Shown piece after piece: positions 52,706 to 61,336 of a stretch of DNA of 64,000 nucleotides. A program made the translations under genes and the position numbers. The notes beneath the pieces were generated by a model. That model saw only the letters and a program-made list of their open reading frames with translations, did no database searches and was not told the origin of the DNA. The first letter of the stretch is position 1; the number at the start of each line of letters is the position of its first letter. This DNA comes from Paraburkholderia sp. BL9I2N2 (GTDB lineage Bacteria > Pseudomonadota > Gammaproteobacteria > Burkholderiales > Burkholderiaceae), in contig NZ_SMGP01000002.1 in the NCBI RefSeq assembly GCF_004339745.1, positions 248,001-312,000 of the forward strand, written 5' to 3'.

Positions 52706-53224
52706 ATGAAGAATCTGCCTGCCTACGAGCCGCCGGTCGACGAGAACCAGCTTCTGCTGAAATGGATCCGGCGCGCGCGCGAATCCCAGATGAGCCATTA
52801 CGACATGGCCGACCTGCTGTCGGCGCGCGACCGCCAGGTCGGCTGGCTGGTGACCGCCCTCACCGCTTTCGTCGGCACGGCGGTGTTCGCATCGCTGAAT
52901 TTGTCCGCGGTTTCGCCGGGACTCAGGATTTTCATCGGCTTCGTGAGCGTGACGGCCGCGGTCTCGGCCGCGCTGCAAACCTTCCTGCGCTACGCGGAGC
53001 GCGCCGAAAAGCATCGTGCGGCCGGCGCGCGCTATGGCGCGGTGCGCCGCAGGCTCGAAGCGATTTTCGCGGGCGATGCCGATGCGCGTGACGGCCACTA
53101 CCTCACCGCGATCCGCGACGAGCTCGACCGGCTCGCCGAAGATTCGCCTAACGTGCCGCCGCGCGTTTTCTATCGCACGCAGCGGACGCTGTCCGCGGAT
53201 CGGCAGCGCAACCGCGACAACTAA
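52706..53224 (+). CDS. SLATT-like two-transmembrane protein
   Basis: 172-residue protein. An N-terminal helix (QLLLKWIRRARESQMSHYDMADLLSARDRQVGWLVT) runs into two TM segments (VTALTAFVGTAVFASLNLS and GLRIFIGFVSVTAAVSAALQTFL). A charged helix RYAERAEKHRAAGARYGAVRRRLEAI and a short tail follow. This organisation and the A-x-x-H-x-x-x-x-x-x-Y pattern match the SLATT/DUF4231 family, proposed pore-forming effectors in nucleotide-activated conflict systems. No SMODS nucleotidyltransferase, SLOG protein or other sensor is adjacent, so here it stands alone. ATG 52706 was chosen as the start of homology; an upstream frame extends to 52643. Confidence 0.65.
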   Translation: MKNLPAYEPPVDENQLLLKWIRRARESQMSHYDMADLLSARDRQVGWLVTALTAFVGTAVFASLNLSAVSPGLRIFIGFVSVTAAVSAALQTFLRYAERAEKHRAAGARYGAVRRRLEAIFAGDADARDGHYLTAIRDELDRLAEDSPNVPPRVFYRTQRTLSADRQRNRDN

Positions 53225-53295
53225 TGCGTGAATTCAACGCGCCGCGGACACCAGCATCATCATCGGGCGTTCGCGTTCTTCCGCGGTTCACGGCT

Positions 53296-54000
53296 TTATT
53301 CGCCTGCGGTGAGGTCGCTGGCGTCGATCCCCAACTCCGCTGCCATGCGGCGGACTACCGCCTGCAGCCGGCTGACTTCATCCGCGAGACGCTTCTGTTC
53401 GGCCTTGACCGCTTCGAATGCGGACAGCGGCACCGAATCGTCTTCCTCACCCGGCTGCGCCAACTCGCTTGCGCTCACTTCACCGCACAGCAGATGCGTC
53501 CAGCGGTTCTCGCGCTCGCCCGGCACGCGGGCAAGTTTCACGACGCGTGGCGGGTCGTTGGCCGCGAGTTCGTCGAGAAACGCCTCGACCGACGAGATAT
53601 CCGCGAAGCCATGCAGACGCGCGCTGTTCAGGCGCAATTCGGCCGCGGTTTGCGGACCGCGCAGCAGCAAGGTGGTGAGCAACGCCGCCGACTGGCTCGG
53701 CAGCCCCAACACGCGATTCATGTTGTGCTCGAAACGCGGCACTCGGCTGCTGCTGCCTTCCATCACGAGGCTGAGCCGTTTCAATCCGTCGACGGCGGTC
53801 AGCACCTCGGCTTCCGTGGCGTTCATCACCGGCGTGCGGCCGGTTTTCTGGTTGCAGCCTAAAGTCAGCGCGTTGAGCGAGAGCGGATAGCTGTCCGGCA
53901 CCGTGTGCTGCTTTTCGACGAGCACGCCGAGCACGCGTCCTTCAAGCAAGGTCAACGCGCGGATCGAAGGACGGGAAAAAGCGTCGGGAGTGGAGTTCAT
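53296..54000 (-). CDS. yceH: YceH/DUF480 family protein
   Basis: 234-residue DUF480 protein with two winged-helix-like halves: LLEGRVLGVLVEKQHTVPDSYPLSLNALTLGCNQKTGRTPVM is the family hallmark, and LPSQSAALLTTLLLRGPQTAAELRLNSARLHGF begins the second half. A C-terminal coiled-coil segment (VKAEQKRLADEVSRLQAVVRRMAAEL) could mediate dimerisation. The function is not established; DNA binding is suggested by fold. It is a monocistronic gene convergent with the SLATT-like gene. Confidence 0.92.
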   Translation of the reverse strand: MNSTPDAFSRPSIRALTLLEGRVLGVLVEKQHTVPDSYPLSLNALTLGCNQKTGRTPVMNATEAEVLTAVDGLKRLSLVMEGSSSRVPRFEHNMNRVLGLPSQSAALLTTLLLRGPQTAAELRLNSARLHGFADISSVEAFLDELAANDPPRVVKLARVPGERENRWTHLLCGEVSASELAQPGEEDDSVPLSAFEAVKAEQKRLADEVSRLQAVVRRMAAELGIDASDLTAGE

Positions 54001-54370
54001 AGATGATGTCGCGGCATGAGCCGCCGGGTCTCGTAAATGATGTGCTTTACCGCTGCACAGCCGGGCGGCGCTTTCTGGTTTGTGGGCACTATGATAAACG
54101 GCCCAGGCCGCGCAGGTGTATGAATCTCCGCTACGGCAAGGCGCGCGTGAGGCTCGTGTGGCATGGGTCGAGCGGGCGTTGTCTGTGGATGCTCTCGAGC
54201 GTGTCGCCACACCCGCTACAAGCGTGAAAGACGCGTTGATCGAGCGCGTTTGCTCGTTCCGTTACGACACGTCGGCGCTGCGCATGAACCGGCACGCGTA
54301 AGCGGAGCCGCCGGGCCCGTGCATTTTTTCGTTGTTGACGGCCTTCCGTATTAGAGATAATTTCCCTAAT
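54001..54370. other. Intergenic region yceH / XRE regulator with promoter
   Basis: 370 bases between divergent genes. The right end has a sigma-70-like promoter for the XRE gene: TTGACG (54335-54340) and GATAAT (54356-54361), 15 bases apart. The palindrome ATTAG...CTAAT (54350-54370) overlaps the -10 element and ends exactly at the ATG. Other open frames here are short, overlapping and without family resemblance. Confidence 0.5.
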
Positions 54371-54943
54371 ATGGAAAAAATACTCTCCGACGACAACGCC
54401 ATCGACCGCCGCATCGCCCATCGGCTACGTGCGCTGCGCGCCGAACGCAACTGGTCGCTCGACGACCTCGCCAAACTCAGCGGCGTCAGCCGCGCGACGC
54501 TGTCACGCCTCGAAAACGCCGCCGTGAGCCCGACGGCGAGCGTGCTCGGCAAGCTCTGCGTCGCGTACGGCCTGCCGATGTCGCGCCTCATGCACATGGT
54601 CGAAGAAGACTTTGCGCCGCTCGTGCCGCGCGACGCCCAGCCGCTCTGGACCGACGCCAGCATCGGCTTCCGGCGGCGCTCCGTGTCGCCGCCCGCGCAG
54701 GCGCTAAGCGGCGAGGCGCTGGAATGCGAACTCGCCGCCGGCGTGCACATCACCTACGACGCGTCGCCGCGGCCCGGTCTCGAACATCATCTGATCCTGC
54801 TCGAAGGGCAGTTGCAGATCACTGTCGACGGCCAGAGCCACGATCTGCAACCGGGCGACTGCCTGCGCTATCAGTTGTTCGGGCCCAGCGCTTTCGTGAC
54901 GCCCGCGCATAGCGCGGCCCGCTACATTCTCTTCATCGTGTGA
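54371..54943 (+). CDS. XRE-family regulator with cupin domain
   Basis: 190-residue regulator. The N-terminal helix-turn-helix (residues 14-70) reads HRLRALRAERNWSLDDLAKLSGVSRATLSRLENAAVSPTASVLGKLCVAYGL. The C-terminal cupin has HHLILLEGQLQITVDGQSHDLQPGDCLRYQLFGP. This HTH-cupin class senses small metabolites. There is no Shine-Dalgarno before ATG 54371, and the predicted promoter puts transcription at or very near the ATG, so the mRNA may be leaderless. The palindrome over the -10 suggests autorepression. A GNAT acetyltransferase follows almost without gap, as is typical of this regulator/transferase pairing. Confidence 0.9.
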   Translation: MEKILSDDNAIDRRIAHRLRALRAERNWSLDDLAKLSGVSRATLSRLENAAVSPTASVLGKLCVAYGLPMSRLMHMVEEDFAPLVPRDAQPLWTDASIGFRRRSVSPPAQALSGEALECELAAGVHITYDASPRPGLEHHLILLEGQLQITVDGQSHDLQPGDCLRYQLFGPSAFVTPAHSAARYILFIV

Positions 54944-54951
54944 GCCAGAGC

Positions 54952-55479
54952 ATGAGCAAGACCACCATCACCCCATTCACCGCCGACGACCTCGTGCGCC
55001 GTCTTCCGGAACTCGGCGCACTGCTGCGCGCCTGTGTGCATGACGGCGCCAGCGTCGGCTTCGTCATGCCGTGTGGCGTCGACGAGAGTGAAGCGTTCTG
55101 GAACGGCAAAGTGCTGTCTTCGCTGCGCGCCGGCGGGCTGGTGCTGTTGGTCGCGCGTCAAGGGGAGACGATCGCGGGCACCGTCCAACTCGACTACGAC
55201 ACGATGCCGAATCAAAGACATCGCGCCGAGGTGCGCAAGCTGCTGGTCCATCCCGCGTTCCGCCGTCAGGGCATCGCGAGGGCGCTGATGACGGAACTCG
55301 AACGCCATGCGCATGGGTTGCAGCGCAGCCTGCTCACGCTCGACACCCGCACCGGCGACCACGCCGAGCCGCTTTATACCGGGCTGGGTTATCGGACGGC
55401 CGGCGTGATCCCGGGCTATGCGCGCGGCACGCACGGCCACGAGTACGATGCGACCACCATCATGTACAAGGCGCTATGA
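54952..55479 (+). CDS. GNAT-family N-acetyltransferase
   Basis: 175-residue acetyltransferase. The acetyl-CoA site is AEVRKLLVHPAFRRQGIARALMTELE (Q/R-x-x-G-x-A), with LLTLDTRTGDHAEPLYTGLGYRTAGVIPGYA as the C-terminal motif B. An in-frame GTG at 54940 overlaps the XRE stop and could be the true coupled start, adding four residues; I chose ATG 54952. Co-transcribed with the XRE-cupin regulator. The substrate is unknown. Confidence 0.88.
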   Translation: MSKTTITPFTADDLVRRLPELGALLRACVHDGASVGFVMPCGVDESEAFWNGKVLSSLRAGGLVLLVARQGETIAGTVQLDYDTMPNQRHRAEVRKLLVHPAFRRQGIARALMTELERHAHGLQRSLLTLDTRTGDHAEPLYTGLGYRTAGVIPGYARGTHGHEYDATTIMYKAL

Positions 55480-55505
55480 CGAGCGTGCAGACTGGTCGCT
55501 ATGGC

Positions 55506-55901
55506 TCAAGTCGTCCGTGAATACTTGAACGTGCCCTGCGCGCTGGCAATCAGCAGCTTGCCGTCCACCCAGGCCTCGCCGCGCGAGAAGAAAATCGAAC
55601 GGCCCGCGCGCTCCAGAAAACCCTTCGCGGTGACCGATTCGCCGAGTCCCTTGTCGAGGTAATTGGTGGTCAGCGACAGCGTGAAAGCATGCCGTGCCGG
55701 TTCGCCGCTTGGCGCAAAGAGTCCGGCATAGCCCGCCGCCGCATCGAGCAGCGTCGCGATCGCGCCGCCTTGCAGCACGCCCTGCCGATTGAGCTTGCTC
55801 GCATCGATCGGCATCAGCAGTTCGGCGTAGCCATCGCGCCATTGCGTGAGACGAACGCCGAGCGATTCGAGAAACGGATTGTCGATGGGAAAGTCGGACA
55901 T
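55506..55901 (-). CDS. PaaI-type hotdog thioesterase
   Basis: 131-residue hotdog-fold thioesterase (4HBT/PaaI family) with NRQGVLQGGAIATLLDAAAGYAGLF, where the usual H-G-G loop is varied to Q-G-G and Asp/Ala residues follow in the central helix, and SLTTNYLDKGLGESVTAKGFLERAGRSIFFSRGEAW. It hydrolyses an acyl-CoA, likely phenylacetyl- or short-chain-related, by family. AAAGG precedes ATG 55901. It converges with the GNAT gene, leaving 26 bases between stops. Confidence 0.85.
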   Translation of the reverse strand: MSDFPIDNPFLESLGVRLTQWRDGYAELLMPIDASKLNRQGVLQGGAIATLLDAAAGYAGLFAPSGEPARHAFTLSLTTNYLDKGLGESVTAKGFLERAGRSIFFSRGEAWVDGKLLIASAQGTFKYSRTT

Positions 55902-56184
55902 GGGCGTGCCTTTGTGTTCGAGATAAGAAATGCCGGGGCGCGCGTGGTGCGCGGGCAATGATGAACAGTCAGCATACCAGGGTTCACGACCGGCAATTGT
56001 CTGAGGCGGCACCAGACTGCGCCGGTTAACTGTTTTCGGCTTGCGCTCGCTACATCGCTCGATGACCCATTGATCGGCCACGCCCCTGCCCGCTTCACCG
56101 GCCCGATTGCCCGCTCTCAGGCACAATCGGTTTTTCGCCGCGCCTGCGGCCCGACGTCATTCGCCCGCATTCCATCCTGCCTCG

Positions 56185-57414
56185 ATGAGTTCAGCCACTT
56201 CCACCGACGGCGCGCCGCACTGGCAGCGCAATCTCTATGTCTGCCTGTTCGGCTCGTTCACGACCATCGTCGCGATGACGTTGCTGCTGCCCTTCCTGCC
56301 GCTCTATGTGCAACAGCTCGGCGTCCATTCGGCCGCGGCCGCCGTGCAGTGGTCCGGCGTCGCGTTCGGCGCGACGTTCCTCGCCGCCGCGCTGGTGTCG
56401 CCGCTGTGGGGGCGCATGGCCGACCGCTACGGACGCAAGCTGATCCTGATTCGCGCGAGCCTCGGCATGGCCATCGTGATGTCCTTGCTCGGGCTCGCGC
56501 AGAATGTCTGGCAACTGGTGGGGCTGCGGTTTCTGGCGGGTCTCGTCGGCGGCTATGCATCCGGCGCGACCGTGATGATCGCCACGCAGACGCCGCGCTC
56601 GCGCACCGGCTGGGCGCTCGGCACGCTGGCTTCGGGCGTGATGGCGGGCAGTCTGGTCGGCCCGCTGGTGGGTGGCGCGCTGCCGCCGCTGATCGGTATC
56701 CGCAACACGTTTTTCATTGCCGGCGCGATGATCTTCTGCGCGTTCATCGCGACCACGCTGCTCGTCAAGGAGCAACCGGTCGAGCGCACGCGCGGCAAGG
56801 CGCACACACCGGACGCGGCGACCGGCTGGGCCAGCGTGCCCGACCTGCGGCCGGTACTGGCAATGCTGTTCACCTCCGGCTTGCTGATGTTCGCCAACAT
56901 GTCGATCGAGCCGATCATCACCGTGTACGTCGCCCAACTGGTGCACGACGCAAGGCACGTCACGCTGGTGTCCGGCTTCGTGATGTCGGCGTCTGCGCTG
57001 GGCAGCGTGCTGGCAGCTTCGCGTGTGGGGCGTCTGGCCGACCGCATCGGCGCGCCCAAGGTGATCGTGACGTGTCTTGCCGTGTGCGCGGCCTTGCTGG
57101 TGCCGCAGGCGTTCGTCACGAGCGGCTGGCAACTGGTGGCGCTGCGCTTTCTGATGGGTTTGGCGCTGGCCGGCCTGCTGCCGTCGATCACGAGCGTGAT
57201 CCGCCACAACGTGCCCGACCGCTCGGCCGGCTACATTCTCGGTTATGCGACTTCGGCGAATTACGCGGGCCAGGTGGCGGGTCCGCTCGCGGGCGGCTTT
57301 GCCGGCGCGCATTTCGGCATGCAGGCGGTGTTCCTAATCACCAGCGCGTTGATGCTCTGCGGGGCGCTGTTCAACGGCTGGGTGTTCAGAGGCTCGGGTG
57401 CCGGGTCTGGCTGA
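56185..57414 (+). CDS. MFS multidrug-type exporter
   Basis: 409-residue major facilitator with 12 predicted TM helices. The loop 2-3 motif GRMADRYGRKLILIRASLG and the motif C-like GVMAGSLVGPLVGGALPPLIG in TM5 point to a drug:H+ antiporter of the 12-TM class. The equivalent loop in the second half reads SRVGRLADRIGAPKV. ATG 56185 begins the homology; the frame is open further upstream without family match. Divergent from the thioesterase gene across 283 bases. Substrate unknown. Confidence 0.88.
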   Translation: MSSATSTDGAPHWQRNLYVCLFGSFTTIVAMTLLLPFLPLYVQQLGVHSAAAAVQWSGVAFGATFLAAALVSPLWGRMADRYGRKLILIRASLGMAIVMSLLGLAQNVWQLVGLRFLAGLVGGYASGATVMIATQTPRSRTGWALGTLASGVMAGSLVGPLVGGALPPLIGIRNTFFIAGAMIFCAFIATTLLVKEQPVERTRGKAHTPDAATGWASVPDLRPVLAMLFTSGLLMFANMSIEPIITVYVAQLVHDARHVTLVSGFVMSASALGSVLAASRVGRLADRIGAPKVIVTCLAVCAALLVPQAFVTSGWQLVALRFLMGLALAGLLPSITSVIRHNVPDRSAGYILGYATSANYAGQVAGPLAGGFAGAHFGMQAVFLITSALMLCGALFNGWVFRGSGAGSG

Positions 57415-57444
57415 CCAGGCAACGGATAGCGCGTCTCAAGCGAA

Positions 57445-58077
57445 TCAACGACGCGAATCGAACGCGATGCGTACCGCGAGTCCGGCGAGCACGGTGCCCA
57501 TCAGCCAGCGCTGCACCAGCAGCCACACCGGACGGCCGGCAAGAAACACGGCGATCGAACCCGCCATGCTTGCGATCAGCGCATTCACCGTCACGCTGAT
57601 GACGATCTGCACGCAGCCAAGCGCAATGGACTGCGCAAGCACGCTGCCGTGCCCCGGCGAAATGAATTGCGGCAGCAGCGACAGATACATCACCGCGATC
57701 TTCGGATTCGCGAGATTGGTGACGAGGCCCATGGTGAACAGCTTGCGGCGGCTGTCGTGCGGCAGATCGCGGACCTGGAACGGCGAACGGCCACCCGGCT
57801 TGACCGCCTGCCACGCCAGATACAGCAGATAGAGCGCGCCGCCGAAGCGCAACGCGTCGTACGCGTACGGCACCGTCAACAGCAGCGCCGTGATGCCGAA
57901 CGCGGCGCAGAACATGTAGAACACGTAGCCGAGCGCGACACCACCGAGCGAAACGAGGCCCGCGCGCCGCCCCTGGCAGAGCGATCGCGAGATCAGATAG
58001 ATCATGTTCGGCCCCGGCGTGAGCACCATGCCGAGCGAGACCAGACCGAAGGCGAGCAGCGTTGGGAAAGCGGGCAC
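57445..58077 (-). CDS. LysE/RhtB-family amino acid exporter
   Basis: 210-residue inner-membrane exporter with six hydrophobic segments and the family motif LVSLGMVLTPGPNMIYLISRSLCQGRRAGLVSLGG near the N-terminus, followed by KLFTMGLVTNLANPKIAVMYLSLLPQF. The start is a GTG at 58077 with AAGGAG upstream; the frame is open to 58179 but without homology. It is divergent from the glycine-riboswitch-controlled oxidoreductase. Export of an amino acid or homoserine lactone-like compound is the family role. Confidence 0.9.
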   Translation of the reverse strand: MPAFPTLLAFGLVSLGMVLTPGPNMIYLISRSLCQGRRAGLVSLGGVALGYVFYMFCAAFGITALLLTVPYAYDALRFGGALYLLYLAWQAVKPGGRSPFQVRDLPHDSRRKLFTMGLVTNLANPKIAVMYLSLLPQFISPGHGSVLAQSIALGCVQIVISVTVNALIASMAGSIAVFLAGRPVWLLVQRWLMGTVLAGLAVRIAFDSRR

Positions 58078-58293
58078 GTCATTCTCCTTTGCAAATGAAG
58101 GTTGGGCGGTGCCGCCAAATATAGCCGATGCCGGCCATTTCGGCGCGACATACGGGCCCGAAAATTCGTAGCGACGCATGCCCCGCCTTCATCTCCACTC
58201 AAGCAGTTTCAGACCGCCGCTTGCGCAGTGCATAGCAGGAAAGACTTGCGGTGAAATTTTTTGAACGGTATTGTCGAGCCGTTCTGCAATGCA

Positions 58294-58504
58294 GCGCGGG
58301 AGAGATCGTCAGACGTTCGTGACGACGCCGACGGAGCAACCGCCCCGGAAACTCTCAGGCAAAAGGACCGCGCAGCAGGAACATCTGGAGAGCGGCGCAC
58401 TGGACTACCCTGTGCGCCCACCGAAGGGGATTCCCCGCACACGGCTCGCATCGGGCCCGGCTGCCGCGGGGAAGAAACTCTCAGGTACATGGACAGATGG
58501 GGCA
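58294..58504 (+). promoter_or_regulatory. Tandem glycine riboswitch
   Basis: Two glycine aptamers follow each other. The first runs from GCGGGAGAGATCG (58296) to ACTCTCAGGCAAAAGGACCG (58351-58370). The second runs from CTGGAGAGCGGC (58385) to GAAACTCTCAGGTACATGG (58474-58492) and GACAGA. Both hold the GGAGAG ... ACTCTCAGG core. The short linker between them is typical. The dehydrogenase ATG lies 60 bases after the second aptamer. These switches usually turn on glycine catabolism when glycine is high. The stretch 58078-58290 before it holds the promoters of both this RNA and the LysE gene and no other gene. Confidence 0.93.
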
Positions 58505-58564
58505 TCGACGCCGGTTTCGACACGAAATCGACACCGGTGATGCTCAACTACTCTGGACCATGTC

Positions 58565-59776
58565 ATGTCACGAATCGCCATTATCGGCGCCGGCATTACC
58601 GGCGTCACGACTGCTCACGCCCTCGCTCAGCGCGGCCACCACGTTACCGTCTTCGAGCGCCATCGCTATGCGGCGATGGAGACTTCGTTCGCCAACGGCG
58701 GCCAGTTATCCGCCAGCAATGCCGAAGTCTGGAACAGCGCGGCCACCGTCATGAAAGGCCTGCGCTGGATGCTCACGCGCGACGCCCCCTTGCTGCTCAA
58801 CCCCACGCCCACCTGGCACAAGTACTCGTGGATGGGCGAATTCCTGCGCGAGATTCCACACTACCGGACGAACACGGTTGAAACCGTGCGGCTCGCGATT
58901 GCCGCGCGCGAACATCTGTTTTCGATCGCCGAGACCGAAGGCATCGACTTCGATCTGGAGCGGCGCGGCATTCTGCACATCTACAAGACCCGCAAGGAAT
59001 TCGACGCCGCGAGCAAGGTGAACGAACTGCTGTGCGAAGGCGGGCTCGACCGCAATCCGGTGACGGCGAGCGAGCTGCATGGCATCGAGCCCACGCTTCA
59101 CGGCGATTTTTACGGCGGCTTTTTCACACCGTCCGATTCGACCGGCGATATTCACAAGTTCACGCGCGGCCTCGCTCAGGCGTGCGTGCGGCACGGCGTC
59201 GAGTTTCATTACGACGCGCAGATCACGTCGATCGAGCAGCCCGCCGAGGGCCGCTTTACGCTGACGGTCGATCTCGAAGGCGAGTCGCAGCGGTTCGCGT
59301 TCGAGCGGATCGTCGTGTGCGCCGGCGTGAAGAGCCGCGATTTCGCGTCGATGCTGGGCGATCACGTGAACATCTACCCTGTCAAAGGCTATTCGATCAC
59401 CGTCTGTCTCGAAGACGAACTCAGCCAGCAGCGCGCGCCGTGGGTGAGCCTGCTCGACGACAGCGCGAAGATCGTCACGAGCCGGCTCGGCGTGGATCGT
59501 TTTCGCGTGGCCGGCACGGCGGAGATCAACGGCTTCAACCGCGATATCCGTTCGGACCGGATCGCGCCGCTGGTGGACTGGACGCGGCGTTATTTCCCCG
59601 AGGTGTCGACCTCGCGCGTGATTCCGTGGGCGGGCTTGCGGCCGATGCTGCCGAGCATGTTGCCCAAGGTGGGCCGCGGCAAACGGCGCGGCGTGTTCTA
59701 CAACACCGGGCATGGACATCTGGGCTGGACCTTGTCGGCCGCGACGGCGCAGGTGTTGGCGGGCGCGATTCAGTAG
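58565..59776 (+). CDS. FAD-dependent D-amino-acid dehydrogenase (DadA-like)
   Basis: 403-residue FAD oxidoreductase of the DAO family. The FAD Rossmann motif RIAIIGAGITGVTTAHALAQRGHHVTVFER is at the N-terminus. SFANGGQLSASNAEVWN is characteristic of DadA, and VIPWAGLRPMLPSMLPKVG and YNTGHGHLGWTLSAATAQVLAG form the C-terminal FAD loop. It deaminates D-amino acids with electrons going to the respiratory chain. A tandem glycine riboswitch directly upstream suggests that glycine, or glycine plus D-amino acids, is the physiological signal and possibly the substrate. No partner racemase is in the window. Confidence 0.9.
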   Translation: MSRIAIIGAGITGVTTAHALAQRGHHVTVFERHRYAAMETSFANGGQLSASNAEVWNSAATVMKGLRWMLTRDAPLLLNPTPTWHKYSWMGEFLREIPHYRTNTVETVRLAIAAREHLFSIAETEGIDFDLERRGILHIYKTRKEFDAASKVNELLCEGGLDRNPVTASELHGIEPTLHGDFYGGFFTPSDSTGDIHKFTRGLAQACVRHGVEFHYDAQITSIEQPAEGRFTLTVDLEGESQRFAFERIVVCAGVKSRDFASMLGDHVNIYPVKGYSITVCLEDELSQQRAPWVSLLDDSAKIVTSRLGVDRFRVAGTAEINGFNRDIRSDRIAPLVDWTRRYFPEVSTSRVIPWAGLRPMLPSMLPKVGRGKRRGVFYNTGHGHLGWTLSAATAQVLAGAIQ

Positions 59777-59897
59777 CGCTTGCTGACAGGGTTTTGCAGG
59801 CGGCGGTAGCGCGATGTCACCACTGCCGCCGCCGAATGCAAAATTCGCCACTTCTGCTAGTGTTCTCCCCATACGCATCAGTGCCGCGGAGAACTCC

Positions 59898-60158
59898 ATG
59901 CCCTACACCCGTGCAGCGAACCACAAGGCAGGCAGCGCACGCCTGAGCGACGCGCAGATCGCCGCGGAGGCGACCCGGCGTCTCGCCTGGGACGCCGCGG
60001 TCCCCGAACACGCCGTGACAGTCCACGTCTCGCGCGGCCGCATCACGCTGCGCGGCGAACTGCAACGCGATCAGCAACGCACCGCGGCGCTCGAAGACGT
60101 GACACGCCTGTTCGGCGTAACGGGCGTGTCGGATCACACCGTCGTCAAGGCAAAGTGA
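59898..60158 (+). CDS. BON-domain protein
   Basis: 86-residue protein consisting of one BON domain: DAQIAAEATRRLAWDAAVPEHAVTVHVSRGRITLRGELQRDQQRTAALEDVTRLFGVTGVSDHTVV. There is no signal peptide from ATG 59898, which has GGAG upstream, so it seems cytoplasmic, unlike OsmY-type periplasmic BON proteins. It is convergent with acetate kinase (three bases between stops). Small BON proteins are often stress-related; no direct evidence here. Confidence 0.8.
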   Translation: MPYTRAANHKAGSARLSDAQIAAEATRRLAWDAAVPEHAVTVHVSRGRITLRGELQRDQQRTAALEDVTRLFGVTGVSDHTVVKAK

Positions 60159-60161
60159 AGG

Positions 60162-61323
60162 TCAGCCGGTCTGCGTTTGCCGCAGCAGCGTGCGGCAATG
60201 CCGCGCGATCTGCTTTTCCTCTTCGGTGTGAATCGCCCTCACCTTGCCCGCCGGATCGCTTTCCGTTAGCCCCATGAAAGCCAGCCCGTCGCACACGCGC
60301 CTGCGAATCTCTCCGCTGTGCTCGCCGATGCCGCCGGTAAACACCAGCAAATCGATTCCGCCCAGCAACGCCGCATAGCCGCCGATGGTCTTGCGCACGG
60401 CGGTCGCGAACGCATCGAGCGCGAGTGACGCATTGGCATCGCCCGCTGCTGCGCGTTTTTTCCAGAGCTTGCATATCGCTTTCGCCATCCGCGTAACCGG
60501 CGAGGCCGCTCTGGCGATTCAGCAGCGTCTCCAATGCGCCGGCATCGAGCTTCTCCACGCGCATCAGATACAGCAGCACGCCTGGGTCGAGATCGCCGCT
60601 GCGTGTGCCCATCGGCACGCCGCCGGTCGGCGTCAAACCCATCGACGTGTCGATCGATTGGCCGTCGCGCAACGCGCAGACGCTCGAACCGTTGCCGAGA
60701 TGCGCGAACACGGCGCGCGCCGGCAAGTCCGCGCCGAGCCGCGTCACCAGCGATTCGTACGAGAGACCGTGAAAGCCGTAGCGCATCACACCGGCTTCCG
60801 CGTAGCGGCGCGGCAACGCAAGGTGTGCCGCGCGCGGCGGCAGCGTCGCGTGAAACGCGGTGTCGAAACAGGCGAAATGCGGCGCGTCGTCGAAAATCTT
60901 CTCGGCCTCGTCGATCAACGCAAGCGCGGGCGGAATATGCAGCGGCGCGAAGTGCACGGCATCATGCAATTGACGGCGCACGTCGGCGGTAATGCGCTGA
61001 TGCTCGCGCAGATGGGGCCCGCCATGCACCACCCGATGCCCCACCGCCGAAGGCCGCGCATGGTGCTGCTCCGTGAGCACCTGCGCGAGCTTTTGCAACG
61101 CATCGACCTGCGATTCGAGCACGCGCTCCTGCTGCACCAGCACCTGGCCATCGGGCGCCTTGATCCGCAAACTGCCGTCGTCGCGCCCGATGCCTTCCGC
61201 ACTGCCTTCCAGCAACAGGGATTCGTCATCGCCCGAGTGCCTGAACAGCCCGAACTTCAGCGACGACGAACCGCTGTTCAACACCAGAATCGTTCGATCG
61301 TCAGCGCTGTTTTCAGTGTGCAT
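60162..61323 (-). pseudogene. ackA: Acetate kinase with a 1-base frameshift
   Basis: Acetate kinase converts acetyl phosphate and ADP to acetate and ATP, here downstream of phosphoketolase. Phosphate-binding ILVLNSGSSSLKFGLF, VGHRVVHGG, VFAHLGNGSSVCAL and TGGVPMGTRSGDLDPGV are intact. The frame breaks at an A6 run (60456-60461): after SDMQALEK the expected continuation RAAAGDANASLALDAFATAV and VFTGGIGEHSGEIRRRVCDGLAFMG is in the next frame. One surplus A explains it. Start 61323 was preferred because GAGG lies seven bases upstream; ATG 61329 would be too close. It follows phosphoketolase by 13 bases. Confidence 0.87.
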
Positions 61324-61336
61324 GGTCATGCCTCGC

